In this document: in pieces, positions 7,777 to 14,659 of the stretch
How the letters are laid out: each line of letters begins with the position of its first letter
Position numbering within the stretch: the stretch's first letter is position 1
NCBI GenBank assembly: GCA_964420125.1
Contig: CAYQQQ010000014.1
Coordinates: forward strand, 32,907 to 96,906
Length of the DNA stretch: 64,000 nt
Direction of reading: 5' to 3'
Source: CAYQQQ01 sp964420125
GTDB lineage: Bacteria; Actinomycetota; Acidimicrobiia; Acidimicrobiales; Microtrichaceae
The notes under the pieces: model-generated
Databases searched by the model: none
What the model was told of the DNA's origin: nothing
The model's input: only the letters and a program-made list of their open reading frames with translations
Position numbers and translations under genes: made by a program

Positions 7777-8444
7777 CGGAGGTTCTCCATGGCGGTCGGG
7801 GCGGTGCGCCCCCGGCGACGGCGGCCCACGGCGACGAGGGCGAGCCCTCCGGCCAGGACCGCGCTCACCGGCAGCAGCGCGCTGAGCGGGCTCTCGGGGA
7901 CCACCGGCGGCGGGTCGACCACGGGGATGGTCGTGGTGGTCGTGGTCGGCAGCGTGGTCGAGCTCGACGGCGCCGCAGTGGTGGTGGGAGCAGTGCTGGG
8001 AGCGGTGGTCACGGTGGTCGGCGATCCCGCCACCGTGGTGGGAGTGCCCGCGGCGGTGGGCGGGGTGGCGTCGTCGGTGCCGGCGGGGTCCTCCCCGGCA
8101 GAGGCGGCAGCGGTGGTGCCCCCGCCGCCCGAACGAGGCATGTCGTTGGACAGGCGCACCAGGTTCCCGTCGTCGTCGGTGACGGTCACCCCGCCGGTGT
8201 CGAACCCGCCGGCGGCGGCGTCGACAGGCGCGGCGTCGACGGCCGAGCCTCCCGCCGGCACCTCCGCCGGTGCGGCGGTGGTGGAGGTGGTGGTGGTGCT
8301 CGCCGCATCCTTCGCGGCGGCGTCCTCGGCGTCGACGGGATCGTCCGCTCGGCCGGCGACGAAGAACAGCAGCGCCGCCAGCAGCGGCACCGCCAGCAGC
8401 AGGAGGGACTTGTCGGCCCACAGGCTCCGCAGGAGGCGACTCAT
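7773..8444 (-). CDS. Thr-rich stalk protein with exosortase-type C-terminal signal
   Basis: A 223-residue protein. It has an N-terminal helix (residues 13-30), a disordered Ala/Thr/Pro/Ser-rich stalk (31-180) with Thr runs that are good O-glycosylation substrates, and a three-part tail: VPESP (182-186), a hydrophobic helix (187-207) and RRRRGR (208-213). That order (short motif, helix, Arg cluster) is the layout of PEP-CTERM-like sorting signals. The gene lies directly between a GT-C-like transferase and the exosortase, with ATGA overlaps on both sides, so it is the obvious cargo. A short, more ordered block near residues 80-105 may be functional. No family recognised. Confidence 0.8.
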   Translation of the reverse strand: MSRLLRSLWADKSLLLLAVPLLAALLFFVAGRADDPVDAEDAAAKDAASTTTTSTTAAPAEVPAGGSAVDAAPVDAAAGGFDTGGVTVTDDDGNLVRLSNDMPRSGGGGTTAAASAGEDPAGTDDATPPTAAGTPTTVAGSPTTVTTAPSTAPTTTAAPSSSTTLPTTTTTTIPVVDPPPVVPESPLSALLPVSAVLAGGLALVAVGRRRRGRTAPTAMENLR

Positions 8445-10450
8445 CCGGTCAGCTCCTCGTCGGGACGGGGGCTGGGGGCCCCCACCGGATCCTCGACGGC
8501 GTAGAGGCGCCAGTGGCCACGGGGCTCGTCCTCGTCCCCCCATTCCCGCACGAGTCGGTCGACGCCCTCCGCCTCACCCTCCCAGATGCCGGGATGGGAG
8601 GCCTTCACCGCGTCGTAGTTGGACGCCCCGGGGCTGGGGACCAGCAGGTAGCGGACGCCGAACTGCCCGGGATCGGCGACCAGCGGCTGGAAGTCGCGAT
8701 CGGCGGGGATCACGTAGATCTCCGGGCGCGGGGCGTTGGCCAGCACGGCGAAGCAGGACGCCGCGTCGCACAGCACGGATCCCGCCTCGGCATCGGCCAG
8801 CGCGTCGATGTCGGTCGCCACCGTCGCCCCGACCCCGATGGTGCTGGCGTACTTCGGCGAGTGGCCCTCCGTCACATCCCGCACCGCGGGCAGCAGCCGC
8901 TCGGCATCGACGTGGCCGTACTCGCCGCCGGTGGTGAGCGTGGCGGTGAGCACGACGCCGGGGACCAGCGCCGCCACGCCGAGCCATCGCAACCAGGCAC
9001 CGGTGGGCGCCAAGGTGAGCGCCAGCAGCGCCACCAGGAGGACACCGCCGATGGCGTAGCGCAGCCAGGGGAAGGTGCTGCCCTGGTAGCTGAAGAGCAG
9101 CTGCACCCCGAGCGGGGCGCCGAGCACCACCAGCGCAGCGGTCACCCGAGCGGTGCGGACCCGGGTCGAGCCGAGGGCGACCACGGTGAGCAGCACGATC
9201 GCCGGGGCGGCGATCGACAGCTGCACCAGGTAGAACCAGGCCCGCCCGAGCCGGGTGTAGTCGGGAACGATGTAGCGCAGGGAGTCGCCCGCCGCCCGCA
9301 CCAGCGCCGAGTTGCCGTACTCGGAGGTGAACTGGGGGAACGGCTCGCCGATGATGGCCCAGGAGGCGAACGCCCACATGGCCATGCAGGCCGCCGCCGG
9401 CAGCGCCACGAGCGTGACGTCGAGCACGGTGCGCTGGAGCCGCTCCCGGTCGTGCTCCCAGCGGGGCTCGCCGAAGGCGGGATCGTCCATCCGGGGGTGC
9501 CACCGGGTGAAGGTGGTGGCGGCCACGTAGGCCACGACCGCCATCAGCACCGCAGCCGACTCGTAGCGCACCAGGTAGGCGAAGCCGATCGATGCACCCA
9601 CCGCGCCCAGGTGGCGGAGGTCGTCGGTCTCCGCCCACAGCGCCAGGCGCCGGGCCGCGACCACCAGGAAGAACAGCCAGCAGGCCTCGCTCATGCCGTT
9701 GGACCCGTAGAGCCACACGAGGGGGTGGGCCACGGTGACCGCGGCCACCACCAGACGCATCGTTCGGCGAGCACCGCTCTCCTCGCCCCAGCGCAGCAGC
9801 TGGGCGACCACGCCGGCCATGAACAGCGCGGACACGATCACCGCGGCGACGGCGTCGCCGGTCATCGGCAGCCACCACTGCCGCAACCACACGAAGGGCA
9901 CCTGGAACAACGCCGGGAACGGTCCCCAGATGAACCCCAGCGCCTCGAGGTGAGGGTCGCGCCCGGCGACGACCGACTGGGCGGCCTGGACGCGGGACAC
10001 GGCGTCACCCGGGATCTCGCCGGTGAGCCGGGTCACCGTCCAGCCCACCCCCAGGAACAGGGCGAAGCTCACCACATAGGCGATCTGGCGTTCCGTGCGG
10101 GCCCCGGCGGTCTTCACCGCGGCTGGGGATGCCGCCCGGCGACCCGCTCGACGACGGTCCTCCTCCAGGCGGCGCGCGTCCCGCAGCGCCGGATGCGCCT
10201 CGGCAGGGACCTCGTGCACGGGGGCTCTCCCGGGCATCGGCGGCGCTCCGATCACCAGCGGCCGACCCGAGCTGCGAGCGAGGGAGCCGAGCCGGTCACG
10301 CAGTGACTCGAACCCGCTCAGGGCGTCGAGCTCGGCGGCCACCAGGGTGTCCACCGCCATGCCCAGGCGGAGGTCGACGCGCTCCAGGGCATCCGCCAGC
10401 TCGACCGCCCGCGACGCCTCCGACGCTCCCCGCGCGACGGTGTCGGACAC
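8441..10450 (-). CDS. Multi-pass membrane protein, GT-C-like glycosyltransferase candidate
   Basis: A 669-residue protein with a soluble N-terminal ~115 residues rich in charged helices, then roughly 11-12 membrane helices and a C-terminal extracytoplasmic domain (from about residue 530). The layout and the loop after the first helix, with GEIPGDAVSRVQAAQSVVAGRDPHL, resemble GT-C transferases that use polyprenyl-phosphate sugars. No certain catalytic Asp pair is assigned. It starts with GTG, 2 bases after the coiled-coil gene stops, and its stop overlaps the start of the Thr-rich cargo gene (ATGA). O-mannosylation or similar modification of that cargo is an inference from context. Confidence 0.65.
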   Translation of the reverse strand: MSDTVARGASEASRAVELADALERVDLRLGMAVDTLVAAELDALSGFESLRDRLGSLARSSGRPLVIGAPPMPGRAPVHEVPAEAHPALRDARRLEEDRRRAGRRAASPAAVKTAGARTERQIAYVVSFALFLGVGWTVTRLTGEIPGDAVSRVQAAQSVVAGRDPHLEALGFIWGPFPALFQVPFVWLRQWWLPMTGDAVAAVIVSALFMAGVVAQLLRWGEESGARRTMRLVVAAVTVAHPLVWLYGSNGMSEACWLFFLVVAARRLALWAETDDLRHLGAVGASIGFAYLVRYESAAVLMAVVAYVAATTFTRWHPRMDDPAFGEPRWEHDRERLQRTVLDVTLVALPAAACMAMWAFASWAIIGEPFPQFTSEYGNSALVRAAGDSLRYIVPDYTRLGRAWFYLVQLSIAAPAIVLLTVVALGSTRVRTARVTAALVVLGAPLGVQLLFSYQGSTFPWLRYAIGGVLLVALLALTLAPTGAWLRWLGVAALVPGVVLTATLTTGGEYGHVDAERLLPAVRDVTEGHSPKYASTIGVGATVATDIDALADAEAGSVLCDAASCFAVLANAPRPEIYVIPADRDFQPLVADPGQFGVRYLLVPSPGASNYDAVKASHPGIWEGEAEGVDRLVREWGDEDEPRGHWRLYAVEDPVGAPSPRPDEELTG

Positions 10451-10452
10451 GG

Positions 10453-11157
10453 CTACGACCTCGACAGCCGGAGGCGTCCGCGCAGACCTCGGCGCGTCGG
10501 GGCGGTCGAGCTCTCGGGGTCGGTCACCTGAGCGGTGCCCTCCACCTGAGCGGCGCCGTCCGCCCGTGCCGACTCGGCAGCCGCCAACCGGCGGAGCTCC
10601 TCGATGGCGCCACGCGTCTCGGCGCGCACCTGGCGCTGCAGCCGCGTCAGCTCCGCCATCGTGTCGGAGAGCTCCCGCCGATGGTGCTCGGCGAGCTGTG
10701 CCAGCTCCAGGGCGGTGCGCACCAGCTCGGCGTGCAGGTGCTCCACCTGGAGGTGCTCAGCGGGATCCAGCTCGGCGGTGCCCGCTGCCACCCCGGGCAC
10801 CGCGGAGCTGTCGTGCACCAACCGCGGCGCCGGGGGCGGCGCGGGGGGCGTTGGTGCAGGAGGAACCTGCTGCGGGTGCATCGACGCCACGTGCTCGCCG
10901 GGGGGGGGAGGAGGAGCGAGCACCGGGGGGTCGATCGACGCACCCGCAGCGACCTGGGGATCCGACCGGTCAGGGGCCGGATCGAAGGCGGGGATCGGCG
11001 GTGGGAGCAAGGGACCGGTTGCGATCGTCTGGCTCGGCGCCGAGGGGATGGAGGCCAGCGCTCGCGCGAGCGCGTCGTCCCCCAGCGCGCCGGCGCTGGG
11101 CTCCACGCCGACACGACCGGGAGTGGTGAGATCAATGGGCGCGGCGGCCAGGTCCAT
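10453..11157 (-). CDS. Pro-rich coiled-coil protein, first gene of the exosortase operon
   Basis: I do not recognise this 234-residue protein. The first ~120 residues are Pro/Ala-rich and probably disordered. Residues ~125-200 form a long amphipathic helix or coiled coil. The tail ends in basic residues (RRGLRGRLRLSRS). There is no signal peptide or membrane helix, so it is cytoplasmic, perhaps membrane-associated through the basic end. The ATG at 11157 lies 8 nt below a TACATT -10 box and 20 nt below a four-unit PHO box, so the mRNA is predicted leaderless and phosphate-controlled. It may scaffold the transferases that follow; the next protein also has a helical soluble N-terminus. Confidence 0.65.
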   Translation of the reverse strand: MDLAAAPIDLTTPGRVGVEPSAGALGDDALARALASIPSAPSQTIATGPLLPPPIPAFDPAPDRSDPQVAAGASIDPPVLAPPPPPGEHVASMHPQQVPPAPTPPAPPPAPRLVHDSSAVPGVAAGTAELDPAEHLQVEHLHAELVRTALELAQLAEHHRRELSDTMAELTRLQRQVRAETRGAIEELRRLAAAESARADGAAQVEGTAQVTDPESSTAPTRRGLRGRLRLSRS

Positions 11158-11165
11158 CGCTCGTG

Positions 11166-11220
11166 AATGTAGGAGAGGCCAATGAACCGCTGTTGGAGCC
11201 GAGGTGGACTCCAGGTGAAC
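11166..11220 (-). promoter_or_regulatory. PHO box and -10 of the exosortase operon
   Basis: Read on the minus strand, four 11-nt units lie end to end: GTTCACCTGGA (11210-11220), GTCCACCTCGG (11199-11209), CTCCAACAGCG (11188-11198) and GTTCATTGGCC (11177-11187). Units 1, 2 and 4 fit the PhoP direct-repeat consensus of actinobacteria. A TACATT -10 box follows at 11166-11171, and the ATG comes 8 nt later. Confidence 0.7.
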
Positions 11221-11280
11221 TCGCAACAGAACCTTCATGTGGCACAAGTGAATGGGAGGAAGGGAATCGGGTGCCCCAGA

Positions 11281-11295
11281 CCGACGTATCGTCGG
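11281..11295. repeat. Short hairpin CCGACG/CGTCGG
   Basis: A 6-bp stem with a TAT loop lies between the terminator of the PstS-like gene and the PHO box. Its role is unknown. Confidence 0.4.
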
Positions 11296-11330
11296 CACCG
11301 CAGACCTCCATGATGCCCTGTGGAAAACGG

Positions 11331-11365
11331 CGATGGTGGGGTGGCCATCGACCACCCCACCATCG
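11331..11365 (-). terminator. Intrinsic terminator after the PstS-like gene
   Basis: GATGGTGGGGTGG (11332-11344) and CCACCCCACCATC (11352-11364) form a perfect stem, extended by C11331-G11365, with a 7-nt loop. On the minus strand it is followed by CCGTTTTCC, a short U-run. It separates this operon from the PHO-box promoter of the next. Confidence 0.75.
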
Positions 11366-11406
11366 AATGCTCCCAGCTCAGGAAGCTGTTGCCGGTTTCC
11401 CGCCGA

Positions 11407-12588
11407 TCAGGGCGCGAACTGCACGGCGCACACGCCGTTGGTCCGCTGGTTCGTGGGCACCGTGAAGTAGCCGGTGGCCGTGGTGGCCTTCGACAGCTCC
11501 ACGGCGTTGGTGTTGCCCGTGAACTCGTTGATGCCGTGACGTGAGGTGTCCTTGCAGAGGAACTCGGTGAACTCACGCACCGCACCCGACTTGCCCGTGG
11601 TACCGCCGCTCACCTCGTCGGTGGCGCCGACCGGCGAAGCATCGGTGGCACGGGTGACGTGGTTGACGATGCGGGTGATCGGGTACGAGCCGGTGGCCAC
11701 CTGGGCGGCGTTCACCGCGCTCTTGCCGTCGAGGGTGTTGAGCCCCGCGTCCTGGCGCTTGTAGGGGTAGGCCCTCCACGCCGCCGAGCTCATCCAGAAG
11801 ATCTCGTTGGCCTTGTTGGAGTTGAGCCAGGCGTTGTTGTTGAGCTGCTTGATGTCGTTCTCGAACGGGTAGATGGTCTTGTTCCCGTCGAGGCCGACCA
11901 CGCAGGCCCCGTTGTTGGGAGCGAAGCCCAGGAACGACTGGAAGCTGGCGTAGGTGCCGGAGTCGGGGTTCATGCCGACCGGGATGATCGGGCCCGACCC
12001 GTAGGCGCCACCGCCCACCTGCGACCAGTCCGTCTTGACGCAGCTGTAGATGTCGCGCACCTCCTGGGAGGTGAGGTTGGCGACCGCCCGACCGGTGAAG
12101 GTCACCACGGCGATCGACTCCTTGGCCACACCCCAGAAGACCGTGCCGGTCTCACCGGAGCTCTTCGGCCCACGGGACGAGCGGGCGTAGTCCCACTTGC
12201 CACCGGGCACCGCCGGGCTGGCGGTGAGCTCCTTGACGCCGGAGGACGAGCCCACGGGGTAGGCGCTGACGGCCGCGTCGTGGTCCCAGTTGCCGGAGTA
12301 GATGGTGTTGTCCTGGCCCTCCGCCGGCGTCAGGCAGTTGCCCTTGTTGGCGCTCGAGGAGGAGGTCACGACCCGACAGCCGTCGGCCTGGTTGTAGATC
12401 TTCTCCACGAGGGAGTGCCAGGCGTAGGTGGTGTCGGAGCCGCCGCCGACGATCACGTCGGCGACGTCGTCCCAGCCGGTGCCGGAGGTCCCGGGGTTGG
12501 TGCCGTCCGCCCCGGCCACGCCGGAGAGGAGGGTGGTCCCGAGCACGGCGCCTGCCGCCAGGGAACCGATGATGGTCTTGAGCTTCAT
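11407..12588 (-). CDS. PstS-like secreted substrate-binding protein
   Basis: A 393-residue secreted protein. The signal peptide is residues 1-27, with probable cleavage after GVAGA. The mature chain has the phosphate-binding-protein layout: IVGGGSDTTYAWH replaces the usual GAGATFP phosphate loop, followed by PVGSSSGVKEL, TGRAVANLTSQEVRDIYSC and GMNPDSGTYASF as the second-domain anion loop. Several Cys residues could pair. It has no lipobox or C-terminal helix, so it should be free or cell-wall bound. AAGGAG lies 9 nt before the ATG at 12588. It is 31 bases below the sorted-protein gene and ends at a strong terminator. It may be a phosphate scavenger or sensor; the ligand is inferred. Confidence 0.8.
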   Translation of the reverse strand: MKLKTIIGSLAAGAVLGTTLLSGVAGADGTNPGTSGTGWDDVADVIVGGGSDTTYAWHSLVEKIYNQADGCRVVTSSSSANKGNCLTPAEGQDNTIYSGNWDHDAAVSAYPVGSSSGVKELTASPAVPGGKWDYARSSRGPKSSGETGTVFWGVAKESIAVVTFTGRAVANLTSQEVRDIYSCVKTDWSQVGGGAYGSGPIIPVGMNPDSGTYASFQSFLGFAPNNGACVVGLDGNKTIYPFENDIKQLNNNAWLNSNKANEIFWMSSAAWRAYPYKRQDAGLNTLDGKSAVNAAQVATGSYPITRIVNHVTRATDASPVGATDEVSGGTTGKSGAVREFTEFLCKDTSRHGINEFTGNTNAVELSKATTATGYFTVPTNQRTNGVCAVQFAP

Positions 12589-12619
12589 GGTTGCGTTCTC
12601 CTTGAGATGGTCAGCGTGC

Positions 12620-13225
12620 TCAGGCGAGGGCCCGGCGACGGTTGAGGAACAGGAAGCCACCGACGACCGCAGCGCCGAGCAGCACGGGCAGCACCACCAC
12701 GGGTGCCTCGGGGATCTCGCCACCGCTGGTCTCGTAGGTCAGCGGCACGTTGAAGGCGTCGGTGTTGTTGGCGAAGTCGGTCTGGGTCACCCGGATGTAG
12801 CACTGCGGGGCGGCCAGGAATCCGGCGCTGGGCGTGTAGCCGCTGGGGTAGCAGCCCCACTTGTCGACGTCGTCACCGAAGTAGATCGAGCCGAACGAGT
12901 CCCCGAGGGGGATCTCCAGCTGCTGGCTGCCGGCACCGTTGGCGCTGCCGTTGAACGTGCCGGCCACACCACGGTCGCAGTCGATGGTGTAGTCGAACGT
13001 CGGATCCGACGACTGCTTCTTGCAGAGGTCGATGAACACGGCGGTGTTCGCCGACCCGAAGTTGTAGTCGACCGTCAGCATGGCCGTGGTCTGTCCGCTG
13101 GACACGGGCACCGGGTTCGGGCTCACCGTGCCCGACCCGACGGCCCCTGCCGGGATCGCCGCGACGAGCCCGAGGATGGTCATCAACCCCAGGACCGCCG
13201 CCACCTTGTGGAGGGTTCTCTTCAT
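12620..13225 (-). CDS. Secreted protein with exosortase-type C-terminal signal
   Basis: A 201-residue exported protein. A signal peptide (about residues 1-28, ending AIPAGAVG) precedes a beta-rich domain (30-168) with Cys residues at 68, 83, 125 and 142 that may form two disulfides. The tail is IPEAP (171-175), a hydrophobic helix (176-194) and NRRR (195-198), an exosortase-like sorting signal that matches the Thr-rich protein at 7773-8444 (PE, Ala or Ser, P, then LP). GGGAG precedes the ATG at 13225. No known domain recognised. It is probably displayed on the surface after exosortase processing, next to a PstS-like protein from the same transcript. Confidence 0.8.
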   Translation of the reverse strand: MKRTLHKVAAVLGLMTILGLVAAIPAGAVGSGTVSPNPVPVSSGQTTAMLTVDYNFGSANTAVFIDLCKKQSSDPTFDYTIDCDRGVAGTFNGSANGAGSQQLEIPLGDSFGSIYFGDDVDKWGCYPSGYTPSAGFLAAPQCYIRVTQTDFANNTDAFNVPLTYETSGGEIPEAPVVVLPVLLGAAVVGGFLFLNRRRALA

Positions 13226-13498
13226 GTGTGTGCTCCCTTTGCACTTCGGCACAGCCGTTCTGCGCCGAGCTGATCATCATCACGTCCTGAGAGCACATTC
13301 AAGAGTTCGTCGCAGTGTTACAGAAGTGTTTGCCTGTCCGTCACCTTGGTCTACGGGCGCGCGAAATTCGCTGCAGCATTGAGTCATTGCCGGAAGCGCG
13401 CTCCACCCACCATTTCGACTGACCCGTACGGTGCCATCGTGGTCGATGACATCCCTGAGACGGGTTCGACGTCCCTCGTGGGGACCGGAGTGGAAGGT
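13226..13498. other. Intergenic region with 11-nt-spaced AGTGTT repeats
   Basis: No gene is seen. AGTGTT occurs at 13314-13319 and again at 13325-13330, exactly 11 nt apart, the spacing used by response-regulator boxes. The sequence differs from the PHO-box consensus. The region must hold the promoter of the minus-strand gene starting at 13225. Confidence 0.4.
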
Positions 13499-14659
13499 TC
13501 AGTAGCTCACGGGAAGGAAGGCATCGAGGTTGAACAGGACGAGCATCACACCGAGGGCGATCGCCGGGCCGGCGACGGCCACCACGGTGGCGGTGGGGTG
13601 ACGGCGGCGCAGGTCGCCGATCGCCACGACACCCAGCGCGACGACGAGGATGCCCGCGACGAACATGGCGCCGGCGAGCGGGGTGCGCACGTCGTAGGAG
13701 TCGGGAGGGCTGCCGGGATCGCGATCCGGTGCCTCCTCCCCCACCGGCGGGACACCTGGTGCCTCGGCCTCGCTCTCCGGCGAGCCCTCGGCAGGGGTGA
13801 CGGTCGAGGTGGTCGTGGCCTCCGCCGACCCCTCCTCCGACCCCTCCTCCGATGCGGACGGGTCCGTCGAGACCCCGGCGCCGTCGCCAGGCTCCGCTCC
13901 AGCCGGTGCGGCGGTCCCGTCATCCGCGTCGCCATCGTCCTCCCCCGCAGCCGGCGCGGCGGCACCCGTCCCGCTCAGACCCGTCAGCTCGGCCACCGCC
14001 ACCCTCCGTCGGCTGTCGAAGGGACCGCCGGCACTCGTCACGAGGGTGAGCCGCTCCTCGTCGGTCTGCTCCAGCGCCGAGAGGTCGTCGCCCTTCACGG
14101 TGCGGGTGTCCACCACCTCGTAGCGGGCCACCTGACCGGCGCGCAAGCGCACCACGATCTCGGTCTTGTCGACCAGCTCCTTCACGAAGTCGAACGGTCC
14201 GCCGAAGCGCGTCGAGCGTCCCATCACCACCACGTTGCCGCCTTCGCCCGGCAGCGGGCTTCCCTCCACCAGGCCCGGTCCACCACGGAGGATGTCACCA
14301 TCGGAACCCTCGGCGACCACCAGGTTGATGCCCGCCTCCTCGATCTGCAGCACCATCACCGGCCCGCCACGCTCGGGCTGCTCGATCGTCGGGTCGTTGT
14401 ACACACCGGCGCGGTGGTCCTGACGGGTGGTGAAGGCCAGCCGGCCCACCAGCACGTCGAGCACCACCAGTGCCACCACGGCGACCAGGCCCACCGCCAC
14501 CACCAGACGGCCGACCTTCAGCCCCCGGCGCGTCGGCGTCGGCGGAGCCGCTTCCGGGGCAGCGCCGACCTCTGCGGCCGCCGGAGCGGGAGAGGTCGGA
14601 GAGGGCAGCGGCACCTCCTGGTGCATGCCTCCTCTCAAGGAAGGGTCCAACGCCGTCAT
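13499..14659 (-). CDS. Sortase-fold protein lacking the catalytic His and Cys
   Basis: A 386-residue membrane protein. It has a basic/Pro-rich N-terminus, a helix (residues 49-74), a class E/F-like sortase barrel (~95-228), an acidic Ser/Glu linker (230-320) and two C-terminal helices (328-348, 357-376). The sortase blocks align clearly, but the catalytic His site of a GHRT-like motif reads GRST (Arg148), and the TLxTC motif reads TLVTS (Ser209, codon AGT). The Arg run at 217-219 is retained. It should therefore be inactive as a transpeptidase and may bind sorting signals or act as a scaffold. Its ATG overlaps the stop of the LPGT-tailed PstS-like gene (ATGA). Confidence 0.85.
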   Translation of the reverse strand: MTALDPSLRGGMHQEVPLPSPTSPAPAAAEVGAAPEAAPPTPTRRGLKVGRLVVAVGLVAVVALVVLDVLVGRLAFTTRQDHRAGVYNDPTIEQPERGGPVMVLQIEEAGINLVVAEGSDGDILRGGPGLVEGSPLPGEGGNVVVMGRSTRFGGPFDFVKELVDKTEIVVRLRAGQVARYEVVDTRTVKGDDLSALEQTDEERLTLVTSAGGPFDSRRRVAVAELTGLSGTGAAAPAAGEDDGDADDGTAAPAGAEPGDGAGVSTDPSASEEGSEEGSAEATTTSTVTPAEGSPESEAEAPGVPPVGEEAPDRDPGSPPDSYDVRTPLAGAMFVAGILVVALGVVAIGDLRRRHPTATVVAVAGPAIALGVMLVLFNLDAFLPVSY

